Of a stretch of DNA of 19,854 nt, positions 7,714-16,252 are shown one piece after another. Both the position numbers and the translations under genes were made by a program. This DNA is from Nitrososphaerales archaeon TH703 (GTDB lineage Archaea > Thermoproteota > Nitrososphaeria > Nitrososphaerales > Nitrososphaeraceae). Location of the stretch: contig JAATVL010000130.1 of NCBI GenBank assembly GCA_014523525.1, positions 1 to 19,854 on the forward strand, given 5' to 3'. The notes below the pieces were generated by a model. It saw nothing but the letters and a program-made list of their open reading frames with translations. It did no database searches and had not been told where the DNA came from. Position 1 is the stretch's first letter, and each line of letters starts with the position of its first letter.

Positions 7714-8571
7714 CTAGTAATATTGTTGAATTTTTTGACTGTTACTATCTACAAACAACAATTCATCATATGAGAGAATATTACTACTCTTAGCCTTTTG
7801 TAGCATTGTTATTATAGAATCTTTTCCTACTTGATCCATATTGATAGTAAGATCATTTACATACATCCTGACAAATTTTTCAATTAGCGATTTAGGATTT
7901 CCTCTACCAAATTGCATCGAATATTCTAATGCATCATCTATATTTTTAAGCCCGTATTCTATAGAGCCCCTGAAAAGCTCATCAAACTCAATTATTTCCT
8001 TAATCGTTAGGGAACGTTTACTTATAACGTTGATTCCAAGTGGAACAGGCATGCCTTTGGTAATATCGTGCCACCATCGTCCAAGGTCTAGTATTTTCTT
8101 GAATTCCTCTCCAAGTGAAATTTGTGCTTCATGAATAATTAGGCCAGCATCTACCAGGCCAGATGAAACATGCTTTGGTATTTCATTAAAGATGATTTCA
8201 ACACCATTGAAATTTCCTATAGCCAGATTAAGCAGTAAGTTTGCAGATGTCATCTTTCCTGGAATTCCGATCTTATACTTATGCAACTGCTTCAACTCGA
8301 TATTCTTTTTTGAAATCACAATAGGACCATAATTGATCCCGAAACTTCCACCACTGTTCAAAATGACGTAATCTTTAATGAATGCATAAGCGTGAGCTGA
8401 AATCGCTGTGATGTCTAATTCATGATTAATTGCACGCTTGTTTAGCTTCTCAATATCTTCAATAACATGTTCTATTTGGAGATATGGCGACTTAATGTTA
8501 CCGGAGGCAATGCCATAAAACATAAAAGCATCGTCCGCATCAGGCGTGTGCCCCAGTGTTACTTGTTTCAT
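7714..8571 (-). CDS. mqnD: 1,4-dihydroxy-6-naphthoate synthase
   Basis: MqnD converts the cyclic futalosine derivative made by MqnC to 1,4-dihydroxy-6-naphthoate, the menaquinone head-group precursor. The protein has the periplasmic-binding-protein-like fold of the MqnA/MqnD family. The start LGHTPDADDAFMFYGIASG is the family hallmark; SGGSFGINYGPIVIS and IGIPGKMTSANLLL line the substrate cleft, followed by VDAGLIIHEAQISL and GMPVPLGINVIS. These favour MqnD over MqnA. The length, 285 residues, is normal and there is no signal peptide. The ATG at 8571 follows an AT-rich AAAATAAAAATATC promoter stretch. It converges on mqnE. The pathway genes mqnA and mqnB are not in the window. Confidence 0.92.
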   Translation of the reverse strand: MKQVTLGHTPDADDAFMFYGIASGNIKSPYLQIEHVIEDIEKLNKRAINHELDITAISAHAYAFIKDYVILNSGGSFGINYGPIVISKKNIELKQLHKYKIGIPGKMTSANLLLNLAIGNFNGVEIIFNEIPKHVSSGLVDAGLIIHEAQISLGEEFKKILDLGRWWHDITKGMPVPLGINVISKRSLTIKEIIEFDELFRGSIEYGLKNIDDALEYSMQFGRGNPKSLIEKFVRMYVNDLTINMDQVGKDSIITMLQKAKSSNILSYDELLFVDSNSQKIQQYY

Positions 8572-8746
8572 AAGAAAGTGATTATTCTGATGATATTTTT
8601 ATTTTACAGAATTGGAGTCGATAAATAAGAATATGTAAAGTTACAGGCAACAATATATTATATTCCAGCAAGTTTCTATCTGTGGTTCTCAACCGTGACT
8701 TATATTTCCGTTCAATTTGATCCAGTCTCTTAGTAAATTAAGGAAG

Positions 8747-8754
8747 ATTTAATA
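8747..8754 (+). promoter_or_regulatory. TATA box of the EF-2 gene
   Basis: ATTTAATA ends 30 bases before the ATG at 8785. The spacing suggests a very short or absent leader and supports 8785 rather than the in-frame GTG at 8773 as the start. Confidence 0.45.
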
Positions 8755-8784
8755 ATCCTGCATAGATTTTTTGTGGTTTGTAAG

Positions 8785-10986
8785 ATGCCAAAATTCAAGT
8801 CTACACAGGACATATTAAGAATTATCGGAAATAAGGATCAAATACGTAATTTCGGTGTGATTGCTCACGTAGATCACGGAAAAACTACGATGAGTGATAG
8901 CTTATTGGCTGCATCAGGAATAATTTCTCCTTCAGTTGCCGGTCAGGCTCTGGCACTAGATTCAATGAAACTAGAGCAAAATAGACAGATGACAATTAGG
9001 GGAGCCAATGTAACTCTGTATTATGAAATCGATGGAAAAGAATACGTGATTAATATGATTGATACTCCTGGACATATCGATTTCACTGGAAGAGTTACTC
9101 GAGCTCTAAGGGCGATTGATGGCGTCGTTGTAGTCTCAGATTCTGTTGAAGGAATAATGACTCAGACAGAAACTGTAACCCGGCAAGCTCTTGAAGAGCG
9201 TGTGAGACCAGTTCTTTATATAAACAAAATTGATAGACTCGTCAAAGAGCTAAGATTAGATGCACCTGCCATGCAAAAATGGCTTTCAAACATTATTGCA
9301 GAATTCAACAAATTAGTCGATATTTATGCTGAACCAGAACTAAGAGAAAAATGGAAGGTAAGTATTCAAGGAAATAGCGTAGCCTTTGGTTCGGCTAAGG
9401 ATAGATGGGGATTTAACTATAATATAGCTCAAAAAAATGGAGTTGGCTTTAAAGATGTCTATGATGCGTATAACTCTGACGATCAATCTTTGATAAGAAG
9501 CCTATCAGAAAAAGCTCCTTTGCATGAGGCAGTACTTGGAATGGTCGTCCAGCATCTTCCACCACCTCATGTAGCGCAGCGCTACAGAATACCGAAAATT
9601 TGGCCAGGGGATCTTGATTCTGACATTGGAAAATCTCTCATATCATGTGATGATAAGGGACCAATTCTAATGATGGTTACTACAATTAATGTGGACCCTC
9701 AAGCGGGCAGGATAGCTACTGGTAGATTGTTTTCTGGTACGGTAAAAGATGGAGATGAAGTCTATCTAATTGACGGAAAAAGAACGGGTAAAGTTCAATC
9801 GGTAAATATCTACATGGGTAACACTCGTGAACTAGTAAACATGCTTCCCGCAGGAAATATACCCGCTTTACTTGGAATAGATCATGCAATTGCGGGAGAG
9901 ACATTTTCATCGATTAAAAATGTACCTGCATTTGAATCAATAAAATATGTTTCAGAACCTGTTGTTACTATCGCGATAGAACCAAAACATCCCAAAGATC
10001 TGCCAAAATTGGTTGAAGCATTAAGAAGAATAACTGTTGAAGATCCAAACCTAATTGTAAAAATCAACGAAGAAACTGGTGAAACATTACTATCTGGTAT
10101 GGGAGTGCTACACCTTGAGATCGCTACATCTCTAATACTTGAAACTGGTTTGGAAATTACTACTACTCAGCCTCTTATCAACTATCGTGAAACCATACGC
10201 AATAATGCTGGTCCTATTATGAGTAAATCTCCAAATAAACACAATAAGATTTTCATGAGAGTTGAACCATTAGGAGAAGATATTATTGAATTAATAAAGA
10301 ATGGCCATATCCATGAGGATTTGGATAGAAAACAAATGGCAAAAATGCTAAGGGAAAAGGGTTGGAGTGCAAATGAAGCAAAGAATGTTTCTGCTGTTGA
10401 TATCAGTGGCAACGTGCTTGTAGATGAAACCAAGGGTGTTCAATTTATACAGGAATCGATGGATTCCATAAGGTCTGGTTTTGATGATGTAGTACATTCA
10501 GGTCCCATTGCTCATGAAACGCTTCGTGGAGTAAAATTTGTTCTGCACCATTTTGTACCACATGAAGACCCCGCTCACCGTGGCCTGGCACAACTAATGC
10601 CAGCCACTAGGCGATCCATGCTGGGATCAATGCTTTTAGCGAATCCAGCATTATTAGAACCGATTCTTGGTATGGAAATAAAATGTCCGCAAGAACAAAT
10701 CGGAACAGTAGCAGGAATCTTATCAGGAAAGCGTGGAAAACTATTGAGCGTAGAACAAAAAGGCGTAATTAGCATTATACAAGGTGAAGTTCCTGCATCA
10801 GAGACATTTGACTTGTCAGAGGTAATGCGAGGTGGAACTGCTGGCAAGGCGTTATGGAATACTTATTTTAAGACTTGGCAAGTTGTACCGCAATCAATAT
10901 TACAATCACTTGTAAATGATATTAGGAAGAGAAAGGGTTTGAATCCAGAATCACCTAACGCTGATGAATTCGTAGATAAAGAATAA
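8785..10986 (+). CDS. fusA: Archaeal translation elongation factor 2
   Basis: EF-2 is the GTPase that drives ribosomal translocation. With the ATG at 8785 the protein has 733 residues, normal for archaea; the in-frame GTG at 8773 would add four residues with no family support. G1 is AHVDHGKTT (27-35), G3 is DTPGH (93-97) and G4 is NKID (147-150). Switch I lies around LDSMKLEQNRQMTIRGANV. Domain II starts near PILMMVTTINVDPQAGRI, and domains III-V follow. The histidine expected to become diphthamide is H598 in HEDPAHRGLAQLMPATRR; archaeal proteins often have P where this one has L after HRG. The gene stands alone, divergent from mqnD, without the ribosomal-protein neighbours seen in many archaea. 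The identification is secure. Confidence 0.97.
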   Translation: MPKFKSTQDILRIIGNKDQIRNFGVIAHVDHGKTTMSDSLLAASGIISPSVAGQALALDSMKLEQNRQMTIRGANVTLYYEIDGKEYVINMIDTPGHIDFTGRVTRALRAIDGVVVVSDSVEGIMTQTETVTRQALEERVRPVLYINKIDRLVKELRLDAPAMQKWLSNIIAEFNKLVDIYAEPELREKWKVSIQGNSVAFGSAKDRWGFNYNIAQKNGVGFKDVYDAYNSDDQSLIRSLSEKAPLHEAVLGMVVQHLPPPHVAQRYRIPKIWPGDLDSDIGKSLISCDDKGPILMMVTTINVDPQAGRIATGRLFSGTVKDGDEVYLIDGKRTGKVQSVNIYMGNTRELVNMLPAGNIPALLGIDHAIAGETFSSIKNVPAFESIKYVSEPVVTIAIEPKHPKDLPKLVEALRRITVEDPNLIVKINEETGETLLSGMGVLHLEIATSLILETGLEITTTQPLINYRETIRNNAGPIMSKSPNKHNKIFMRVEPLGEDIIELIKNGHIHEDLDRKQMAKMLREKGWSANEAKNVSAVDISGNVLVDETKGVQFIQESMDSIRSGFDDVVHSGPIAHETLRGVKFVLHHFVPHEDPAHRGLAQLMPATRRSMLGSMLLANPALLEPILGMEIKCPQEQIGTVAGILSGKRGKLLSVEQKGVISIIQGEVPASETFDLSEVMRGGTAGKALWNTYFKTWQVVPQSILQSLVNDIRKRKGLNPESPNADEFVDKE

Positions 10987-11104
10987 TCACGCTATACAAG
11001 AGGACAAATTTCTTATTTTCCACTAATGTGATAATTTCAATAATCTAGAATCCTTCATAAAAAATTCCGTAAAAAACAGTGTAGAATTTATATGTTACAT
11101 CGAG

Positions 11105-11112
11105 ATATAATA
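11105..11112 (+). promoter_or_regulatory. TATA box of the small zinc protein gene
   Basis: ATATAATA within the longer ATATAATATAATAATT run lies 28 bases before the ATG at 11141, the right distance for a leaderless or nearly leaderless transcript. Confidence 0.45.
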
Positions 11113-11140
11113 TAATAATTACAAAGAGATGTAAAATGGG

Positions 11141-11326
11141 ATGTTTAACAAAGGATCATGTAGGTCATGTGGGAAGATCTTGGTGCCTTTCTCGATGTGC
11201 AACCATTGCAAGGAGCACGTTTCATGGATTTGCAATGAATGCCAACGAGTGGAGGATGTAACTCATAAACATGACAGTGATCACGAATCACATGAAAGCA
11301 CCAATTTGGAACTAGGATCTATCTAG
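11141..11326 (+). CDS. Small zinc-ribbon-like protein with His-rich tail, 61 aa
   Basis: This 61-residue protein has three CxxC pairs: C7/C10, C20/C23 and C31/C34, in SCRSCGK, MCNHCKEH and ICNECQR. Such spacing binds one zinc, or two if H22 or H26 takes part. After the last pair comes a His/Asp/Glu-rich tail (H42, H44, H48, H51) that could bind further metal. No membrane segment is present. The family is not one I can name; small proteins like this are common in Thaumarchaeota and may act as adaptors or metal-buffering proteins. A strong TATA-like run 28 bases upstream supports the start. It converges on the CDF metal-transporter gene with an 80-base gap, which makes a metal-related role possible but unproven. 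Confidence 0.72.
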   Translation: MFNKGSCRSCGKILVPFSMCNHCKEHVSWICNECQRVEDVTHKHDSDHESHESTNLELGSI

Positions 11327-11406
11327 AATCGAATAATTAATTTTATTAACAAAGACAAATAATGCATTTCCATAATAGTTTAGATACCTAAATAGAATTA
11401 ATGACT

Positions 11407-12387
11407 TTATTCATTCATCTTGCGGTCTTGTTGTTTTTTAGAGTTAACGGGACAGCTGTCTCTTTCCACTTCTACATAAATCTTGGAAGATGTTCTTACA
11501 TCAATAACCGACTTAATACGTTCTTCAATTGTATCTATCACTTGTTCAATTTGATCGGTATTAATGTTATCTACGAGACTTACTTCCATTGCAACTAGGA
11601 CATCATTGGGACCAAAATGCATTGTTCTAAGTGTAATTACTCTATTTAATTCAGGAATCTTTAAGACTGATTCTATAATTTTAGTGTGATCTTTCTTAGA
11701 CATTGCTTCCCCAATAAGAAGTCCTCTATTTTCTTTTGCCAAAAAGAACGCAAATAACATTAGAACGGCACCTATTGCTATCGAACTGTACGCGTCATAC
11801 ATCATGTTGTTAGTAATTTCAGACAGATAGATTCCTATTGCAGCTATAGCTATTCCCAGTAGGGCCGCTGAGTCCTCAACTATAACGGTTAGAATAGTGG
11901 GGTCTTTACTCTCTTGAAATTCTCTAAACAGCTTGTGCAAACTTACTTTTTCTCCTCTTGCTTCAATGGTATCCTTAAACATATTGAAAGCAATGCGCAA
12001 AGCGTTACCTTCAAAAACGGCTGATATTAAGAGTATTATGTAACTGACATCGGCATTTACAATTTGATGTACAGGATCAAAAATTGAAGTAAATCCCTTT
12101 TCAAAAGATAAAATCCCTGAAATGCCAAATAATAGAGTTGCAACAATAAACGACCAGAAAAATTGTTCCTTTCCATATCCAAATGGATGTCTTTCAGTAG
12201 GTACTCTTGAGCTTGTTTTGATTCCAACCAGCAACAATACCTGGTTAAAAGTGTCAGAAAAAGAATGGTATGTTTCTGACCACATAGCACTACTATTAGT
12301 GAGAAACGCAGCAATTAATTTAGCAATTGAAATTCCCAAGTTACCAAATAAAGCAGCATAAACAGCCCTCTTGGAACTTCCGACCAA
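11407..12387 (-). CDS. Cation diffusion facilitator (CDF) metal transporter, SLC30A9-like
   Basis: CDF proteins are membrane antiporters that expel Zn2+ or related divalent metals. The first membrane segment covers ~10-30. The TM2 metal site reads SETYHSFSDTFNQ, with H41 and D45. RHPFGYGKEQFFW (66-78) is the conserved loop. Further segments lie near 80-95, 113-130, 165-187 and 200-217. The second site reads VEDSAALLG (E171, D172) rather than the common HxxxD, which matches the SLC30A9/ZnT9-like branch. The C-terminal ~100 residues form the cytoplasmic ferredoxin-like domain. The start is TTG at 12387; a TAA lies two codons upstream and a purine-rich GGAGAACAGGAG precedes it. The gene follows the M3-like peptidase on the same strand after 40 bases and may share its transcript. 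Confidence 0.88.
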   Translation of the reverse strand: MVGSSKRAVYAALFGNLGISIAKLIAAFLTNSSAMWSETYHSFSDTFNQVLLLVGIKTSSRVPTERHPFGYGKEQFFWSFIVATLLFGISGILSFEKGFTSIFDPVHQIVNADVSYIILLISAVFEGNALRIAFNMFKDTIEARGEKVSLHKLFREFQESKDPTILTVIVEDSAALLGIAIAAIGIYLSEITNNMMYDAYSSIAIGAVLMLFAFFLAKENRGLLIGEAMSKKDHTKIIESVLKIPELNRVITLRTMHFGPNDVLVAMEVSLVDNINTDQIEQVIDTIEERIKSVIDVRTSSKIYVEVERDSCPVNSKKQQDRKMNE

Positions 12388-12427
12388 AAATTATTCTCCT
12401 GTTCTCCTTCTATAATATTATAGTTGA

Positions 12428-13894
12428 TTAACGGGAAGTTATCTCCTTCATAAAGATATTCTGATCTAGTCTGGAGAATTCGTTCAAATTTATCGTCCCT
12501 CCATTAGACATTATTTCTCTAACTTTCTTACCAGCAACAGGATCATTCCACCATCTCTCACCAAACCTGTTGATAAGATATCTTTCCAATTCTGCGGCTC
12601 GTATGGCAGCTAACATGTAACTTGGTACGTACATTATTGACTCCGGAAGAATGTGATGTAACATCCAATATTCTCCAGGCACCTCAAGACCCATATACTT
12701 TTTGATTAGCTTTTCATATAATCTGCTTGTTTCATAAATTGTAAGATTTCTGTTCCAAAATTCCATTTTCATCAGTGAATTTGCAGTATAAAAGACGACA
12801 AAAAATAGTTCCATGAAATTATTTTTTGAGACCAATTCACATAACACTTTATCATTTGTGATCCCAATATCTTTCAAATATAACGGATTTTTTGTCAATC
12901 TCTCTATTAGTATTGAAAATATTTCAGCAATTCCCATAGGAAATTTGTATTTTTCCCAGTAGTTCAAGTCCGGATTTATTGAAGAGGCATGTATTGCGTG
13001 TCCAGTTTCATGATAGCAGCTTTGCAGATTGAAGTAGGGGCTTTCATTTTTGTACAAGACTCTGATATCACTTGGAACTTTTACAAAGAAGCAAATCGGT
13101 GATGGATATTTATTTGGTCTATCATTCGTATCAAAGTGAATTTTTGAAAAATCAAAGCCAATCGATCGTAAAGTCTTCTTAACTGTCGTGACGGGGTTAA
13201 TCTTCAAAAAGTATTTCTCAATACCAGTGAAAATTCTGTTGCGAAAAAAATAAAAATCATCATAATATTCAGGATCCTTTCCGATAAGTTTACTGCCACA
13301 ATTAAGCTCACTTAGAAAGCGTGCTCTTGCACGTTGTCCCAACTCTGAAACCAACCCTCTTAGTTCTGAGAAAGTTATTTTTTCACTAATGAGGTAACCG
13401 TCTAACGGGTTAAATGTATTCCTGGAATTTCCATAAATCTTGTCTGAAAAATTAGAATAAATTTCTCTGATTCTTTTAAATCGTAAATTTATTACAGGAG
13501 AAATATGTTTTGTCTTTTTGATAAACTCATCAAAAACAATTTTTCTCTTATTGTTATCATTTTCACAGCTGTTGAACTGTCTCCAATTATTCCAGTTTAG
13601 CTGCTTTCCATTAAATTTGAAATATCTACTTTTTATCTTTGTTCCTCTTAAATCATGCAGTTTCAATTCAAGGGTTTTTGTCTTAGATTCAGATATGTTT
13701 TCTATTGAAGATAAAAATAATATTCTTGGTTTAGAAAATGACCTTACAAATATTTCCGAAATCAGAAATTTCATCTTGGACAGATTTTCAATATTTTTTT
13801 TATCGTAATCATAGCCTGCAAATTGTAAATATTGTTCATTGGTTTCAGCGCTATAAAGAATTTCATCGATCTCGCACCATTCCTTTAGATTCAA
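12428..13894 (-). CDS. M3-like zinc metallopeptidase (oligoendopeptidase-like), 488 aa
   Basis: The zinc motif HETGH is at 295-299 in SCYHETGHAIHAS, with a likely third ligand E324 in GIAEIFSILIE, 25 residues after the second His. This HExGH...E arrangement and the late MYVPSYMLAAIRA segment (substrate-binding tyrosine region) fit the mostly helical M3 peptidases such as oligoendopeptidase F, which degrade short peptides in the cytoplasm. At 488 residues it is shorter than the ~600 of most M3 enzymes, and the N-terminal ~150 residues are poorly conserved by eye. No signal peptide is seen. The start is TTG at 13894, since a stop lies six codons upstream, and a TTAAATAT box sits 23 bases before it. 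The CDF transporter gene follows downstream. M32 (carboxypeptidase Taq) is an alternative, but its HExxH context differs. Confidence 0.75.
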   Translation of the reverse strand: MNLKEWCEIDEILYSAETNEQYLQFAGYDYDKKNIENLSKMKFLISEIFVRSFSKPRILFLSSIENISESKTKTLELKLHDLRGTKIKSRYFKFNGKQLNWNNWRQFNSCENDNNKRKIVFDEFIKKTKHISPVINLRFKRIREIYSNFSDKIYGNSRNTFNPLDGYLISEKITFSELRGLVSELGQRARARFLSELNCGSKLIGKDPEYYDDFYFFRNRIFTGIEKYFLKINPVTTVKKTLRSIGFDFSKIHFDTNDRPNKYPSPICFFVKVPSDIRVLYKNESPYFNLQSCYHETGHAIHASSINPDLNYWEKYKFPMGIAEIFSILIERLTKNPLYLKDIGITNDKVLCELVSKNNFMELFFVVFYTANSLMKMEFWNRNLTIYETSRLYEKLIKKYMGLEVPGEYWMLHHILPESIMYVPSYMLAAIRAAELERYLINRFGERWWNDPVAGKKVREIMSNGGTINLNEFSRLDQNIFMKEITSR

Positions 13895-13917
13895 TTGACA
13901 TAATTTTAGACTAAAAG

Positions 13918-13925
13918 ATATTTAA
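13918..13925 (-). promoter_or_regulatory. TATA box of the M3-like peptidase gene
   Basis: Minus-strand TTAAATAT ends 23 bases before the TTG at 13894. This supports a leaderless transcript starting at the TTG, and a promoter for the peptidase-CDF pair. A GACAAAA/TTTTGTC inverted repeat (13944-13966) lies just upstream. Confidence 0.5.
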
Positions 13926-14053
13926 GTTGGTTAAGTAGCTTAAGACAAAAAAGCTTGACTTTTGTCGAGCCAGTATGATAGAAAAATATACTAGAAGTAT
14001 GTGTAAATATGTGTAGAAAATATTACTACCAGGTTATTCAAATATGACACTTT

Positions 14054-14060
14054 GATTTAA
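14054..14060 (+). promoter_or_regulatory. TATA-like box of the CdvB paralog
   Basis: GATTTAA lies 24 bases before the ATG at 14085. It falls inside a TATGACACTT...CGTCTACT arrangement that has a second copy at 2281-2309. Confidence 0.4.
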
Positions 14061-14084
14061 CGTCTACTGAATAGTCTAGAGAAT

Positions 14085-14741
14085 ATGACCAGTTTTACAA
14101 ACCAATGGAATAAAGAGGTCAAAAAAGATACCACCGATAAAATCAAAGAAACTTTGAGAACACAAAAGCCACTTAAACCGACTATGGAATCAGCAAAAAA
14201 TAGACTAGGGATTCAAACTCAAAAATTAGATGCACTCTTAGAAAAATTAAAATCAAAAGATAGAACTCTCTTTGATCAAATTGTTACTCATTTACAAAAT
14301 CATGATGCTCAACAAAGTAAAATGCTTTCAAATGAGCTTTCACAAGTCAGAAGAACAGTTAAGACTATTTCACAATTAAAAATGTCACTTGAGCAGGTGC
14401 ATATGAGATTAGAGTCTACTATTGACATTGGAGATGCTCTAACTGCATTAAAACCAGCAGTTGGCACACTCTCAAAAGTAAAAACAGGACTAACTGGATT
14501 AATGCCAGATGTCGACACAGAATTGGGTGAAATCAACGATGTCTTTAGTGATATTATGGTAAATGCCAATAGCACTACAGATATTGGCTTCGCGTTAAAT
14601 CCATCAGGAGGAGATTTGAACAATATTCTTGCAGAAGCAAGCATAGTCGCAGAACAAAGGGTTACCGACAATTTTCCAGACGCGCCTATGGGTACATTTA
14701 ATCGGAATTCTAGGTCATCAATTGGAGAACACACAGAATAA
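14085..14741 (+). CDS. CdvB paralog (ESCRT-III / Snf7-like protein)
   Basis: ESCRT-III proteins polymerise on membranes; in Thaumarchaeota the Cdv system carries out cell division. This 218-residue protein is almost all helical and charged. It has a basic N-terminal half (MTSFTNQWNKEVKKDTTDKI, later TMESAKNRLGIQTQKLDALL) forming the long hairpin helices 1-2, then QVRRTVKTISQLKMSLEQVH as helix 3, and an acidic regulatory part (ELGEINDVFSDIMVNA, ~145-160). The order basic core then acidic tail is the Snf7 pattern. I see no clear winged-helix domain or MIM at the C-terminus, so it resembles the shorter CdvB1/B2-type paralogs rather than full CdvB. It stands alone, without cdvA or cdvC nearby, as is usual in Thaumarchaeota. 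A T-rich terminator follows the stop. Confidence 0.8.
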   Translation: MTSFTNQWNKEVKKDTTDKIKETLRTQKPLKPTMESAKNRLGIQTQKLDALLEKLKSKDRTLFDQIVTHLQNHDAQQSKMLSNELSQVRRTVKTISQLKMSLEQVHMRLESTIDIGDALTALKPAVGTLSKVKTGLTGLMPDVDTELGEINDVFSDIMVNANSTTDIGFALNPSGGDLNNILAEASIVAEQRVTDNFPDAPMGTFNRNSRSSIGEHTE

Positions 14742-14745
14742 TTCC

Positions 14746-14755
14746 TTTTTTATTT
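14746..14755 (+). terminator. T-tract terminator after the CdvB paralog
   Basis: A six-T run continuing TTTTTTATTT begins 4 bases after the CdvB stop. Archaeal transcription commonly ends at such T-tracts without a hairpin, and none is obvious here. Confidence 0.45.
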
Positions 14756-14792
14756 CCCACAAAATAAATTGCAAGTATACACAAGTTAATGC

Positions 14793-15128
14793 ATGAGCAC
14801 GACTAAACCAAAGCTGTATCTTAGTAAAGGCTCAATAATAATTTCGACATTTCAATCTAGAATGTCTGCAAACAAGATAGCTAAAGATATGATTTCAAGA
14901 AGGCTGTGTGCTTGTGTAAATATTATCAAAATAAATTCATTCTACTATTGGGACAACAAGATACAGTATGAAAGTGAGTATCTATGTTTTTTTAAGACTA
15001 ATTTATCTGCCAAACTGAGAAAAGAGTTAAAAAAAATTCATCCATACAAGGTACCGGAAATTGTTGAAATTAAAATGGATAGCATCGACAATGATTACCT
15101 ACGATGGCTAATTAGTTCAGTTTCTTAA
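14793..15128 (+). CDS. cutA: CutA1-like divalent-cation tolerance protein
   Basis: CutA proteins are small, very stable trimeric cytoplasmic proteins with a ferredoxin-like fold, linked to copper/divalent-cation tolerance in E. coli; their precise role in archaea is unknown. Family motifs appear in order: RRLCACVNI (35-43), FYYWDNKIQYESEYLCFFKT (around 50-69), HPYKVPEIVEIKMD (83-96) and the ending YLRWLISS. Length 111 is normal (about 102-115). The ATG is chosen because it directly precedes the first strand with an AT-rich AAAATAAATT about 22 bases upstream. It converges on the pelota gene (18-base gap). The CDF transporter nearby may hint at metal handling, but the CdvB gene lies between them. 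Confidence 0.9.
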   Translation: MSTTKPKLYLSKGSIIISTFQSRMSANKIAKDMISRRLCACVNIIKINSFYYWDNKIQYESEYLCFFKTNLSAKLRKELKKIHPYKVPEIVEIKMDSIDNDYLRWLISSVS

Positions 15129-15146
15129 TTTTAGACTATCCATTTG

Positions 15147-16214
15147 TTACCTTATCGCAAACCGAAGAAGACCTACGATCCCGCCTAAAGAAGAAATTCT
15201 TAATCCAATGTCAGTAGATGCGTCTACACCATATATCTTACCTCCAATAGTTTCGGTTGAATTCAGTAAATCAATAAATTCATTCTCGTTGATCTTTTCT
15301 AAGATAGAGTTAGAATAAATCAAACAGTCTATTGATCTGTTAGTTACAGCATCTCTTACTTCATTGACCCCAATGGCATATTTAGGCTCACCTTTGTGAA
15401 TAAGATAAATTAATTTGTCCAATAACGATGATACTATGCCAATTTTACTGGCTTTTAATAACTCTTTTAATGATGTGGAACGCAGAGATACAAAAATACC
15501 GTCTTCACCTGCTACGTCTATCCCCTCTAAGATGGTAATGCTGTCAGTGATTTCCTTGGAAAGAAAGTTAAAAAATCTCCTTTTGGTTTCACCGGGGCCA
15601 AATAAAACTAGCATTTGTTTTTGGGAGTGTAAATTAGTAATACTTTTAATTCCTAAAAGTATTTCACCAAAGAAATTGTCTATATTTGGATTTATCATTC
15701 TAGAACCTTGAAATCTTTTTCCACTCTGACCTGAGTAAATATTTGGTAAAATTTTTACGTGAGTACCTGTTACTAATGCTATCGCAGCTTCCTGAATATC
15801 AATTGAAATTAACAGGTAGATTGTATTATTGCCAGAATTCTTTAATATATCAGATTGAATTTTTTTCCACTGTTTTTTTTCCAAAATAATCATATCATCT
15901 ACTTTAATTGAAATAGTATGATGAACGCCCTTTGGAACTAACTGATTATCACTATTTAATATCGTTCCCCCAATTCGTACTCTATCAACTGTTCCATCAA
16001 ATTTGATGTTCTCGATTCTTAGTAATATTCTTATTTTTACTCGTTCGCCTTTATCAGGTCTGGAAAATTCAGATCTCTGTTTAATTGATCTTGTCGTATC
16101 TGTGATAATGTTGTCATTGATTTCGATTATTCTTCTTAATGTAAACAGATCATCTAGGTCTTCTGGAACGATTGCTTTTGATTTTTCAGAATGCTTTGAA
16201 TCCCTAACAATCAT
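15147..16214 (-). CDS. pelA: Archaeal pelota (Dom34) ribosome-rescue factor
   Basis: aPelota binds stalled ribosomes in place of a release factor and, with aEF1A and ABCE1, splits them for no-go or non-stop rescue. The 355-residue length is typical. The N-terminal Lsm-like domain covers ~1-130 (EDLDDLFTLRRIIEINDNII, VKIRILLRIENIKFDGT, LRIGGTI-like strand, GVHHTISI). The central domain (~135-260) starts EAAIALVTGTHVKILPNIYSG; it lacks the GGQ motif of eRF1, as expected of pelota, and includes LVLFGPGETKRRFFNFL. The C-terminal eL30-like domain (~265-355) contains GEPKYAIGVNEVRDAVTNRS and ends ISSLGGIVGLLRFAIR, the family hallmark. The ATG at 16214 lies 38 bases after the stop of a small upstream gene on the same strand. 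Confidence 0.93.
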   Translation of the reverse strand: MIVRDSKHSEKSKAIVPEDLDDLFTLRRIIEINDNIITDTTRSIKQRSEFSRPDKGERVKIRILLRIENIKFDGTVDRVRIGGTILNSDNQLVPKGVHHTISIKVDDMIILEKKQWKKIQSDILKNSGNNTIYLLISIDIQEAAIALVTGTHVKILPNIYSGQSGKRFQGSRMINPNIDNFFGEILLGIKSITNLHSQKQMLVLFGPGETKRRFFNFLSKEITDSITILEGIDVAGEDGIFVSLRSTSLKELLKASKIGIVSSLLDKLIYLIHKGEPKYAIGVNEVRDAVTNRSIDCLIYSNSILEKINENEFIDLLNSTETIGGKIYGVDASTDIGLRISSLGGIVGLLRFAIR

Positions 16215-16252
16215 ATGAACTAATTTTCACATTGTATCTTGTTCTTGTCTTA

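Noticed and set aside
8773..8784. GTG start of EF-2 four codons upstream
   Set aside because: ATG 8785 gives the normal archaeal N-terminus and fits the TATA box at 8747-8754.
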